Shown here: in pieces, positions 1 through 5,724 of the stretch
Layout: every line of letters starts with the position of its first letter
Numbering within the stretch: the stretch's first letter is position 1
NCBI GenBank assembly: GCA_964420375.1
Contig: CAYQTK010000182.1
Location: forward strand, 1 to 9,204
DNA length: 9,204 bases
DNA from: CAYQTK01 sp964420375
GTDB taxonomy: Bacteria > RBG-13-61-14 > DATKZS01
Reading direction: 5' to 3'
Program-made: the position numbers and the translations under genes
Notes under the pieces: generated by a model
The model's database searches: none
What the model was told of the DNA's origin: nothing
What the model saw: the letters and a program-made list of their open reading frames with translations, nothing else

Positions 1-1
1 G

Positions 2-232
2 AAACCCGAAGGTCAGAACTTATACACCTACTATCTTGCCGATGACTCGATCCCGTCGAAGAAAGGGAAGGACCCTCCTTATGATCTGCCCTACGATGTA
101 CGGTCAAGAGTTGAAATATTAAGCTTTACAGCCGTTGCAGTAGGCAATATCGACGGGGATGAAACTCTTGATGTATGGACCATAGACGATGTAAAGAGGC
201 TCAGAAACGTGAGAGACGATACGACCCACTGA
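2..232 (+). CDS. C-terminal part of a pilin-like DUF4190 fusion protein (5' end outside window)
   Basis: An open frame runs from base 2 to a TGA at 230-232 with no start in the window, so only about the last 76 residues are visible. They align almost throughout with the C-terminus of the fusion protein at 938-1744. Both share GQNLYTYYLADDSIPSKKG, YDLPYDV, AVAVGNID, DETLDVWTIDD and the terminal DDTTH. There is a two-residue length difference after KKG and several substitutions (IDGDE here, IDVDE there). The AVGNIDxDxTLDVWTID pattern resembles the globular C-terminal part of deltaproteobacterial type IV pilin-like proteins. I infer that the missing upstream part holds the same zinc ribbon and DUF4190 region as the paralogue. 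The gene is the first member of a duplicated long-short pair. Its stop is followed within 6 bp by the first MITE-like element, so that insertion did not disrupt the coding frame. Confidence 0.8.
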   Translation, partial: KPEGQNLYTYYLADDSIPSKKGKDPPYDLPYDVRSRVEILSFTAVAVGNIDGDETLDVWTIDDVKRLRNVRDDTTH

Positions 233-237
233 TATCC

Positions 238-345
238 TAGTGCTTTGTCACTCGAAAAAAGGGGAACGGATCCAATGCAGATCGCGGTATCAGCCGCTCG
301 CACGATTATTTTCTATTCCCCAAAAAAGCTTTTGACAAGACACTA
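238..345. mobile_element. MITE-like element, copy 1 (104 bp plus flanking TA)
   Basis: A 104-bp non-coding unit (240-343) is bounded by TA at 238-239 and at 344-345. Including the TA, the left end reads TAGTGCTTTGTCAC and the reverse complement of the right end reads TAGTGTCTTGTCAA. Further in, the imperfect terminal repeat continues to GGGGAA on both arms, so the arms span about 30 bp. The centre carries a short GCGG/CCGC stem near 283-296. Copy 3 at 4190-4293 has exactly the same length, aligns without gaps and is about 79% identical by hand count. No transposase is encoded, so mobilisation in trans is inferred. TA duplication is typical of IS630/Tc1-mariner-type transposases, but the parent family cannot be named from this window. 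The element fills the spacer between a long and a short DUF4190 gene that is only 38 bp in the paralogous unit. Confidence 0.7.
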
Positions 346-449
346 GTGTGTTGTCAAACTCACACTGACGCATAGTGTGCGAGCGACTGAAGTCGCTCGC
401 ACTAAAAATATTTATCTTGTAAGCGACGAAAACACTTGACAGCGCATTA
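344..449. mobile_element. MITE-like element, copy 2, divergent, tandem to copy 1
   Basis: This second unit (346-447) abuts copy 1 and shares the TA at 344-345; the other TA is at 448-449. Its left end TAGTGTGTTGTCAA and the reverse complement of its right end TAATGCGCTGTCAA match at 11 of 14 positions and resemble the copy 1 termini. The interior is unrelated to copies 1 and 3 and is dominated by a perfect 12-bp inverted repeat with a 2-nt centre (377-402). Removing both units and one TA would join the upstream stop region to GCTTACAAACTACC and the ribosome binding site. That restores a short spacer like the one at 1745-1782. The boundaries rest on terminal similarity and the TA, so they are less certain than for copy 1. 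Confidence 0.55.
377..402. repeat. Perfect 12-bp inverted repeat (hairpin) inside MITE-like copy 2
   Basis: GTGCGAGCGACT at 377-388 is followed by GA and then by its exact reverse complement AGTCGCTCGCAC at 391-402. The GC-rich stem is followed by an A-rich tract (ACTAAAAATATT) rather than a T tract, so on the plus strand it does not look like a canonical intrinsic terminator. On the minus strand it is likewise not followed by a run of T. It most likely represents the palindromic core of the small element. Transcribed RNA would form a strong hairpin about 75 nt upstream of the next start codon. Confidence 0.75.
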
Positions 450-463
450 GCTTACAAACTACC

Positions 464-471
464 AAAGGAGG
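464..471 (+). promoter_or_regulatory. Ribosome binding site of the first short zinc-ribbon gene
   Basis: AAAGGAGG ends 5 nt before the ATG at 477. It is a near-perfect Shine-Dalgarno sequence and fixes this start. It lies just outside the right end of MITE-like copy 2, so the insertion left translation signals intact while placing about 210 bp of new sequence upstream. Confidence 0.8.
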
Positions 472-476
472 AAAAG

Positions 477-890
477 ATGAGCTATTGTCCCCATTGCCAA
501 AACCCTTTAGAACCGGGGGTCACGGTGTGCCCTTCCTGTAATCAACCCGTATCAGCAGAGGGGGGCGGACAACAACCGCCGGGTCCGCCGTCAGGACAAC
601 CCGGACAGCCTGCACCATACGGTCCGGCTCCGCCCATGTACCAGGGACCCAAGACCAACGGTTTTGCCATAGCCGCGCTGGTTCTGGGCATACTGGGTCT
701 TTGCTATGGCTTCCCCGGTATTTTAGGAGTGATCTTCGGGCTGGTGGCCATAAACCAGATAAAAAATTCCCCGGAACAGATGGGAGGCAAGGGAATGGCT
801 CTTGCCGGAACAATAACCGGGGGAATTTTGTTCGGCCTGTGGATGATTATGTATATATTATATGCCATTCTTATAATCCCCGAGCTTTAA
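477..890 (+). CDS. Short zinc-ribbon/DUF4190 membrane protein, paralogue 1
   Basis: The 137-residue product starts MSYCPHC and has four cysteines in two CPxC pairs (residues 4, 7, 18, 21), a typical zinc-ribbon head. A Pro/Gly/Gln-rich linker follows (about 25-58). Then comes a DUF4190-type hydrophobic part: NGFAIAALVLGILG from residue 61, a GILGVIFGLVAINQIKNS stretch, a GGKGMALAGTITGG loop-helix, and a final hydrophobic helix to the C-terminus. It should sit in the cytoplasmic membrane; zinc binding is inferred from the cysteines. Proteins of this architecture have no established biochemical role. It is closely related to the gene at 1783-2241, including an exact 83-bp DNA block, and the next gene begins 47 bp downstream. 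The ATG is supported by AAAGGAGG and by the conserved MSYCP start of all three paralogues. Confidence 0.9.
   Translation: MSYCPHCQNPLEPGVTVCPSCNQPVSAEGGGQQPPGPPSGQPGQPAPYGPAPPMYQGPKTNGFAIAALVLGILGLCYGFPGILGVIFGLVAINQIKNSPEQMGGKGMALAGTITGGILFGLWMIMYILYAILIIPEL
615..697 (+). repeat. Exact 83-bp repeat, copy A (pairs with 1942-2024)
   Basis: This block encodes the end of the linker and the first hydrophobic segment (PYGPAPPMYQGPKTNG onward) and is identical base for base to 1942-2024. Flanking coding sequence is clearly diverged, including at synonymous sites. Perfect identity confined to one block suggests recent gene conversion or strong local homogenisation between the two short paralogues rather than only an old duplication. 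Confidence 0.9.
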
Positions 891-937
891 AGCGCATATA
901 ACGGGCTTCTTTGCTCGCGAACAATGAGGAAAAAACT

Positions 938-1744
938 ATGAGCTACTGTCCCCGCTGCGGAAAGCAGCTCCCGGTTGATGCCACTGCTTGTCCCAGTTGT
1001 AATGCCCAGGTCTACCCGAACTCAGCAGAAGAACGATCTCCGGCTGCGCCAGGGGATCATAAGCTGAAAGGCAAGTCTTCACCGGAGCAACAACCTTCCG
1101 AACCCCCCCGAGGTGCATACGCGCCTCTGCCCCAGAGACCAAGTACCAGCGGCATGGCCATAGCCTCCATGGTGCTGGGAATACTGGGGGTGATCTCCTT
1201 TGGTTACCTGGGCATCCTGGGAGTAATCGGCTTGATCCTGGGTATTGTGGCCATCTCCAAGATAAACAAATCCGAGGGGCAAATAAGCGGCAAGGGAATG
1301 GCCATTGCCGGGGTGGTTACCGGGTCCATTTCCACGTTACTTTTCATTATCGTATTGATCGGGATAATCGCCGCGCTGGCCATTCCCAACTTCATTAAGA
1401 TGCAGGCCAAGTCCAAGCAATCGGAAGCCAAGACCAACCTGGCCGTGATCTTTACGTTCCAGGTGGTGTATCACGGAGAAAACAACACCTATGCTGATTC
1501 GTTCGACAAAATAGGCTGGGAACCCGAAGGCCAGAACTTATATACCTACTATCTTGCCGATGACTCGATCCCGTCTAAAAAGGGCCCTGTTTATGATCTG
1601 CCCTACGATGTACAGACAAAAGTAGAACAGCGGGAATTTATTGCCGTTGCAGTAGGCAATATCGACGTGGATGAGACTCTTGATGTATGGACCATAGACG
1701 ATGAAAAGAGGTTCAGAAACGTACAGGATGATACAACTCACTGA
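938..1744 (+). CDS. Zinc-ribbon/DUF4190/pilin-like fusion membrane protein
   Basis: The 268-residue product has four parts. A zinc ribbon comes first (Cys 4, 7, 18, 21; start MSYCPRCGK). A Pro/Ser/Glu-rich linker follows (about 25-70). A DUF4190-like hydrophobic region spans about 72-128. Last is a pilin-like region: a hydrophobic helix to IGIIAALAIPNF (141-152), the amphipathic continuation KMQAKSKQSEAKTNL, and a C-terminal domain ending GNIDVDETLDVWTIDD. The part from IGIIAALAIPNF matches the type IV pilin N-terminal helix plus its linker. However, the helix is internal, the position of the usual Glu5 is Thr, and no prepilin G/F-T-L-I-E cleavage motif is present. I infer a permanently anchored protein with an extracytoplasmic C-terminal domain. 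An upstream TTG at 911 extends the frame, but I prefer ATG 938 because GAGGA lies 8 nt before it and all paralogues begin MSYCP. Function is unknown. Confidence 0.88.
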   Translation: MSYCPRCGKQLPVDATACPSCNAQVYPNSAEERSPAAPGDHKLKGKSSPEQQPSEPPRGAYAPLPQRPSTSGMAIASMVLGILGVISFGYLGILGVIGLILGIVAISKINKSEGQISGKGMAIAGVVTGSISTLLFIIVLIGIIAALAIPNFIKMQAKSKQSEAKTNLAVIFTFQVVYHGENNTYADSFDKIGWEPEGQNLYTYYLADDSIPSKKGPVYDLPYDVQTKVEQREFIAVAVGNIDVDETLDVWTIDDEKRFRNVQDDTTH

Positions 1745-1782
1745 TATGCTTTAATCCGGAGATTAAAAGGGAGGAGAAGATT

Positions 1783-2241
1783 ATGAGTTACTGTCCAAAT
1801 TGTCAAGTCCAATTGGAGCCGGGAGTTACGGTCTGCCCCCAATGTAACCAACCGGTACCGGCAGAGGGAGGAGGACCACAGGCGCCTCCCTCTCCGTACG
1901 GTCAACCGCCCCAGCCTCCGTACGGTCAACCGCCCTCTTCGCCATACGGTCCGGCTCCGCCCATGTACCAGGGACCCAAGACCAACGGTTTTGCCATAGC
2001 CGCGCTGGTTCTGGGCATACTGGGATTTTGTTCTGGTAGTATCACCGGCATTTTAGGAGTCATCTTCGGTATAGTGGCCCTCAACCAGATAAAAAATTCC
2101 GTCGAACCAATGGGAGGCAGGGGAATGGCTATCGCCGGAATAATAACCGGCGGAATCTCTTTGGCGATCTACATCATATATTTTATATTCATGCTCATCA
2201 TTGGACTCGCAGAAGGCGGATCCTCAGGGTCAATATTTTAA
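1783..2241 (+). CDS. Short zinc-ribbon/DUF4190 membrane protein, paralogue 2
   Basis: The 152-residue product has the same plan as the gene at 477. It has a zinc ribbon with Cys 4, 7, 18 and 21 (MSYCPNC start), a Pro/Gly/Tyr-rich linker of SPYGQPPQ-type repeats (about 30-62), and a DUF4190 region with hydrophobic segments (about 68-100 and 114-142). It ends in a Gly/Ser tail. The linker is longer than in the first paralogue because of a 24-bp in-frame tandem repeat. The ATG follows AAGGGAGGAG at 1767-1776, which also lies in the 38-bp spacer after the long fusion gene. Membrane location and zinc binding are inferred, and no specific function can be given. It is followed after 26 bp by the AIM24 gene, so co-transcription is likely. 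Confidence 0.9.
   Translation: MSYCPNCQVQLEPGVTVCPQCNQPVPAEGGGPQAPPSPYGQPPQPPYGQPPSSPYGPAPPMYQGPKTNGFAIAALVLGILGFCSGSITGILGVIFGIVALNQIKNSVEPMGGRGMAIAGIITGGISLAIYIIYFIFMLIIGLAEGGSSGSIF
1892..1935 (+). repeat. 24-bp in-frame tandem repeat encoding PYGQPP units
   Basis: CTCCGTACGGTCAACCGCCC occurs at 1892-1911 and again at 1916-1935, a 24-bp period encoding an eight-residue unit (SPYGQPPQ, then PPYGQPPS). A degenerate third unit (SPYGPAPP) follows from about 1940. The first short paralogue has only the degenerate unit. This suggests the linker grew by replication slippage and may vary in length between strains. Confidence 0.8.
1942..2024 (+). repeat. Exact 83-bp repeat, copy B (pairs with 615-697)
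   Basis: Identical base for base to 615-697. It begins just after the 24-bp microrepeats and ends inside the first hydrophobic segment, where the sequences diverge (CTGGGATTTTG here, CTGGGTCTTTG there). It is a substrate for recombination that could delete or duplicate the intervening 1.3 kb, including the long fusion gene. Confidence 0.9.
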
Positions 2242-2267
2242 TCAGTTGATAGGCGAGGAGGGCGATT

Positions 2268-2957
2268 ATGGTTCAGAACCTGAACAAGTTTCTGGAAAAC
2301 ACTCGTGATGTGGAGCGGGGCAACGAGAAATTCGAGCTGGAGACCGACCATCTTCTCCAGGTAAACCTTGACGGAACGGTCTGGATGAAGCACGGTGCCA
2401 TGGTGGCATACACCGGCCAGATCAAGTTCGAGCGGGAAAAGGTCCTCGAACACGGTCTGGGCAAGGCCCTTAAAAAGGCCTTTACCGGTGAAGGAGCCTC
2501 GTTGACCAAGGCTCACGGCAAGGGACGTCTTTATCTCGCCGAGCTGGGCAAGAACATCTCCGCCTTTGACCTGGCCGGCGGCGCGATCACGGTCAACGGC
2601 AACGACCTGCTGGCTTTCGACGAGACGATAAAATGGGACATCAAGATGATGAGAAAGCTTGCCGCCCTTGCTTCCGGCGGTCTTTTCAACGTTACCCTGC
2701 AGGGCAACGGCATGGTGGCCATCACCACCCATCACGACCCGGTGACCCTGCCGGTGACCCCGGAGCGGCCCATATACACCGATCCCAACGCCACGGTGGC
2801 CTGGTCCGCTGACCTGCAACCCAACTTCAAGACCGATATGTCTTTCCGAACCTTTATCGGCAGGTCGAGCGGCGAGTCCTACCAGATGGAGTTCATAGGC
2901 AAAGGGTTTGTCATCATCCAGCCCTACGAAGAGGTCTACTACTCCGGACGTCAATAA
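2268..2957 (+). CDS. AIM24 family protein
   Basis: The 229-residue soluble protein has no signal peptide or membrane helix and is of usual length for bacterial AIM24 (DUF124) proteins. Supporting features in order are the early strand-rich segment LLQVNLDGTVWMKHGAMVAY (about 29-48), a Lys-rich loop followed by GEGASLTKAHGKGRLYLAELG, the central ITVNGNDLLAFDETIKWDI, then GGLFNVTLQGNGMVAITTH. It ends with an FIGRSSGESYQMEFIGKGFVIIQPYEE-type region. The family adopts a double beta-structure. The eukaryotic member Aim24 acts in mitochondrial inner-membrane organisation, but the bacterial role is not established. The ATG is supported by GAGGAGGG at 2255-2262. Tight spacing after the zinc-ribbon gene suggests that it works with those membrane proteins, which is inference from context. 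Confidence 0.88.
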   Translation: MVQNLNKFLENTRDVERGNEKFELETDHLLQVNLDGTVWMKHGAMVAYTGQIKFEREKVLEHGLGKALKKAFTGEGASLTKAHGKGRLYLAELGKNISAFDLAGGAITVNGNDLLAFDETIKWDIKMMRKLAALASGGLFNVTLQGNGMVAITTHHDPVTLPVTPERPIYTDPNATVAWSADLQPNFKTDMSFRTFIGRSSGESYQMEFIGKGFVIIQPYEEVYYSGRQ

Positions 2958-3013
2958 ACTTTTCCGACCGGAGCCCGGAGTATAAGGCATTATTGACGCG
3001 AGGCGGGAAAACA

Positions 3014-4120
3014 TTGAGCAGGAAAGTAAAGGGCATATTTTTCGCGGACTACGTCCGGATGCTGAAGAGGTCCGGCCGCTCTGATTGGAGCGATTACTTA
3101 AGCGAAGAGGAGGCCGCATACTTAAACGAGCGCATCCGGGAGTCCGAGTGGTACCCTTTCGACACCTTCGAGCGCATGGGCCTGGCCATCCTCTCCGAGA
3201 TAGCAGAGGAGAACATGGAGCTGGTCCGCCAGTTCGGCCGGACCTACCTGGAGAGGTTCTTCTCGGTTCATTCCTCGCTGATCTCCAAGGGAGACCCTTA
3301 CGAGTCACTGGTCCGGTTCCAGGTCCTTAGAAAGAGCTTCTTCGATTTCGATCCCATCAACGTGCTGCTCTTTCACAACAACTACGCCAAGATCGAGATA
3401 GCATACGGCATGTCCCCCCGCGCAGAGGAAGCGGCCACCTGGCAGACGGTGGGCTATTTCGAAAGGCTCATCGAGCTTTCCGGCGGCAAGAACGTCACGC
3501 ATGATTTCAAAAGCCGGAAGTGGGAGGGCGCAGAAAGCACCATCCTCGAACTCGACTGGAGCGAGGTCCCCGACGGCAGCAAGGTAAGGGGAATGATCTT
3601 CGCCGACTACGTGCGCATGTTGAAAACCGACAAGAGCATGGACTGGACCAGGTACTTGAACAGCTTTGACACGGCCTTTTTGGAACAGCGCATCCGCGAA
3701 AACGAATGGTACCCCTTCGAGAGCTTCGAAAGGATGGGCCTTGCAATCTTGAACGAGATCGCCATGCACGACATGGAGGCCATAAGGAGCTGGGGCAAGT
3801 ACAGCATGGACGGGCTCATTAATATGAACCCCGACCTGGTAACCCCGGGAGACCCCCGCGAGAGCCTGATGAAGTTCTACGTGCTCCGGACAAGCTTCTT
3901 TAACCATAACCCGGTTCAGCTCGTGTCCGCACTGCATAATTACGCCAAGATAAAAGTGTCATTCCGAATGTGCCGCCAGGCCGAAGAAGCAGCCACATGG
4001 CAGACCATCGGACTTATTGAGAACATCCTTGAAAAAGCCGGAGTCCCCCAAGTCAAAGTAGAGATAGGTGCAAGGGCCTGGAAAGGAGACCCGGTGTCAA
4101 TAGTGGAGATCTATTACTGA
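3014..4120 (+). CDS. Protein with two tandem copies of a DUF2378/TIGR02265-like domain
   Basis: The product of about 368 residues consists of one domain repeated twice (about 4-188 and 190-368). Matching landmarks are KVKGIFFADYVRML / KVRGMIFADYVRML, ESEWYPFDTFERMGLAIL / ENEWYPFESFERMGLAIL, GDPYESL / GDPRESL, NYAKIEIAYGM / NYAKIKVSFRM and AEEAATWQTVG / AEEAATWQTIG. Both repeats end in a short segment containing KW or AWKG. Layout and the WYPF motif resemble the TIGR02265/DUF2378 family, described mainly from myxobacteria and of unknown function; I recognised this by eye and hold it only moderately. No signal peptide or membrane helix is visible, so it is probably cytoplasmic. I choose TTG 3014 because GAGG lies about 10 nt upstream and the product then begins at the repeat boundary. 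An upstream in-frame TTG at 2993 has a weaker site. It follows AIM24 after 56 bp and is the last gene of the plus-strand cluster. Confidence 0.85.
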   Translation: MSRKVKGIFFADYVRMLKRSGRSDWSDYLSEEEAAYLNERIRESEWYPFDTFERMGLAILSEIAEENMELVRQFGRTYLERFFSVHSSLISKGDPYESLVRFQVLRKSFFDFDPINVLLFHNNYAKIEIAYGMSPRAEEAATWQTVGYFERLIELSGGKNVTHDFKSRKWEGAESTILELDWSEVPDGSKVRGMIFADYVRMLKTDKSMDWTRYLNSFDTAFLEQRIRENEWYPFESFERMGLAILNEIAMHDMEAIRSWGKYSMDGLINMNPDLVTPGDPRESLMKFYVLRTSFFNHNPVQLVSALHNYAKIKVSFRMCRQAEEAATWQTIGLIENILEKAGVPQVKVEIGARAWKGDPVSIVEIYY

Positions 4121-4162
4121 TGCCCTCGTAAAAAGTCAAAATAAGCCTGTTAGAGATTTGAA

Positions 4163-4175
4163 AGAGCGAAGCTCT
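4163..4175 (+). other. Small hairpin downstream of the duplicated-domain gene
   Basis: AGAGC, loop GAA, GCTCT form a perfect 5-bp stem 42 nt after the plus-strand stop. It is not followed by a T tract (ATAGCCC follows), so a terminator call is not supported. It is recorded as a structural feature of the convergent spacer. Confidence 0.3.
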
Positions 4176-4187
4176 ATAGCCCAGGGG

Positions 4188-4295
4188 CAGTGCTCTGTCA
4201 CTCGAAAAAAGGGGAACAGGGCCGACGAAAATCGCGGTTAAAGCCGCTTGCACGACTTTCTCTTATTCCATAAAAAAACGCTTGACAAGACACTA
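4188..4295. mobile_element. MITE-like element, copy 3 (104 bp)
   Basis: The 104-bp core at 4190-4293 aligns without gaps to 240-343 with about 22 mismatches by hand count. The best conserved parts are GTGCTnTGTCACTCGAAAAA, GGGGAAC, ATCGCGGT, AGCCGC, GCACGA and TTGACAAGACAC. The left flank is CA and the right flank TA, so one border dinucleotide has mutated or the border is shifted. It sits in the spacer between the converging transcription units and interrupts no gene. No coding capacity is visible. Divergence from copy 1 shows that these are old, independent insertions of one family. Confidence 0.7.
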
Positions 4296-4326
4296 ATGCC
4301 TCGAGCGCGGACGGCTCAGGATGGCC

Positions 4327-4341
4327 AGCCGGTCGGCTTTT
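4327..4341 (+). terminator. Possible weak intrinsic terminator for the plus-strand cluster
   Basis: AGCC-GGTC-GGCT forms a short stem-loop ending in TTTT at 4338-4341. The stem is only 4 to 5 bp and the T tract is short, so strength is doubtful. The location is right for ending the plus-strand transcript in the convergent spacer, about 210 nt after the last stop and beyond MITE copy 3. Confidence 0.25.
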
Positions 4342-4367
4342 ACAGCCTCTGTTCTCTGTGAAGCTTA

Positions 4368-4380
4368 AGACCGCCGGTCT
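4368..4380 (-). terminator. Possible weak terminator hairpin for the minus-strand DUF3999 gene
   Basis: Read on the minus strand, AGACC-GGC-GGTCT is a perfect 5-bp stem-loop starting 9 nt after the stop codon and followed by TAAGCTT. There is no real T run, so this is a positional guess. No better candidate lies between the stop at 4389 and the MITE. Confidence 0.3.
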
Positions 4381-4388
4381 GATCAGTA

Positions 4389-5681
4389 TCAGGACCCGCC
4401 ACCGTTTTCTCCGTTGTCCTCGATCTTTCTTACCGACTTCATTAACAGGAAAGCCAGGAATATTGCCGCGGGAATCAAGGCGAGCCATACCATCCAGGAG
4501 TGGTCTTTGGGCTCGGCAGGCGGCTCCACAGGCTTGTAATCCGGGTTTTTGTTCCGGGGGAGAATTGTGCCGAGGGGCGGAACCTCTTCCCTGATCTTGG
4601 TGTAGAGCCTGGCAAGGTCGTAAATCGGCTTTTTTGCCGTGGTCGCTCCACAGAAAAGCCGGGCCTTTTTATCCTTGGGCGGGCGGAATATTATAAGCCG
4701 ACGGTATCCTCTGGCCTTTACTTCGCTTATGGAAAGCGGTCTGCTGTCATAGTTCTCGATCAAAATGCGGGCTTTGCAGAGGTTTTTCTCATCGAAGCTT
4801 ATGGTGAGACTTTCATTAATAAAATCTTTCACCCGATAACGGTGGATCACCCCGGTTCCTATAAGTGCCCGCTGGTCGGAGTCTTGATAGACCTTCACAT
4901 TACGATAAAACTCGCGGTCCGGCACCCTGAGGACAAGCTCGTGCACGGGCAGGCCGCAGTGGGGTAAATCTATGTCGATCCCGGTGAACTTTTTCCGCTC
5001 GTTATCCGCGGCAGTGAAATCAAGACCTTCATAGGTGACCAGGTGGCGATACTTGATCTCTCTCTGATGAAGAACCGCCTCGCTTATATCGAGGGGACTG
5101 CCTCCTTCCAGTCCGATCTCGACCTTCAAGTATCTGAAGATGTTCTCCGGGTACTGCAACGAGGTGCTGCGCGCGTGTACGTCGCCGCTGAAATCGAAAA
5201 TGGAGAACCCTTGGCGGAGAAGCTTCCACGATGAAGCGTCATCCGAGCCATAGACGGCCACCGGCCTTTTAAAGTTGCGGGAGGGGGTGTTGATTTCCAT
5301 GCGGTTGTTCTTGTTGCCGCGGCTTCCCAGGTCTGCCACGAATTCTTGCCGGCGGTCTCCAACAACCGTCTTGTTGATGATCTCCGGTCGGTACTGCTTT
5401 TCAACCACCTTGCCTTGCTGGACGATGAGAACGTATGGTATTTCCTCTCCATCCGGAGTTATCACCCGGATGTCCTGAAGCTCTCCTTTGGAAACCTCGG
5501 AAACCTCGCCGATCACCGGCACGGCCACAAAACCCCGCGGGCCGGGCCCGGGCAGCTTGAGCTCGTGAAAGTAACGCCAGTCTTCTTTATCAAACCCGGC
5601 AAAAGAATCGGGAGCATAAAAGAAGACCATCAATACCGCAAGCAAAAGCAACGTCAATTTTTTCAAAGCAAGATTTTTCAT
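4389..5681 (-). CDS. DUF3999 family exported, membrane-anchored protein
   Basis: The 430-residue product begins with a signal peptide (Lys-rich start, hydrophobic core about 9-22, likely cleavage after SFA at residue 28). A long beta-rich extracytoplasmic region follows, starting FDKEDWRYFHELKLPG. One membrane helix lies near the C-terminus (about 395-414), followed by a short charged cytoplasmic tail rich in Gly and Asn. The opening, with strands carrying VITPDGEEIPYVL, and the overall topology fit DUF3999. This family is typically encoded next to DUF2339 membrane proteins, exactly as here (43 bp downstream of one). Neither family has a proven function; a joint role in the cell envelope is inferred from topology and recurrent pairing. 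The ATG at 5681 has GGAG 8 nt upstream and directly precedes the signal peptide. The gene ends facing the plus-strand cluster. Confidence 0.85.
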   Translation of the reverse strand: MKNLALKKLTLLLLAVLMVFFYAPDSFAGFDKEDWRYFHELKLPGPGPRGFVAVPVIGEVSEVSKGELQDIRVITPDGEEIPYVLIVQQGKVVEKQYRPEIINKTVVGDRRQEFVADLGSRGNKNNRMEINTPSRNFKRPVAVYGSDDASSWKLLRQGFSIFDFSGDVHARSTSLQYPENIFRYLKVEIGLEGGSPLDISEAVLHQREIKYRHLVTYEGLDFTAADNERKKFTGIDIDLPHCGLPVHELVLRVPDREFYRNVKVYQDSDQRALIGTGVIHRYRVKDFINESLTISFDEKNLCKARILIENYDSRPLSISEVKARGYRRLIIFRPPKDKKARLFCGATTAKKPIYDLARLYTKIREEVPPLGTILPRNKNPDYKPVEPPAEPKDHSWMVWLALIPAAIFLAFLLMKSVRKIEDNGENGGGS

Positions 5682-5724
5682 TGTCCGGGCTCCGGGGGAA
5701 AAAACGATTTTTCCATGTTCGCTC

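Noticed and set aside
332..360. TTGACA hexamer at the right end of MITE-like copy 1 (and at 436-441 and near 4282) as an outward promoter -35 box
   Set aside because: The hexamer is part of the terminal repeat itself, and no convincing -10 sequence lies 16-18 nt downstream in any of the three places.
377..402. Strong hairpin as an intrinsic terminator or CRISPR-like repeat
   Set aside because: There is no T tract on either strand and no repeated copies with spacers, so it is better read as the core of a small element.
911..937. TTG start adding nine residues to the fusion protein
   Set aside because: The internal ATG at 938 has a ribosome binding site and gives the MSYCP start shared by both other paralogues.
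2238..3308. Long minus-strand open frame opposite AIM24 and the duplicated-domain gene
   Set aside because: It is low-complexity Arg/Pro/Gly-rich, spans two well-supported plus-strand genes, and matches no recognisable family.
3305..3937. Minus-strand open frame of about 210 codons opposite the duplicated-domain gene
   Set aside because: It mirrors the internal repeat of the real gene and lacks recognisable domains or a convincing start.
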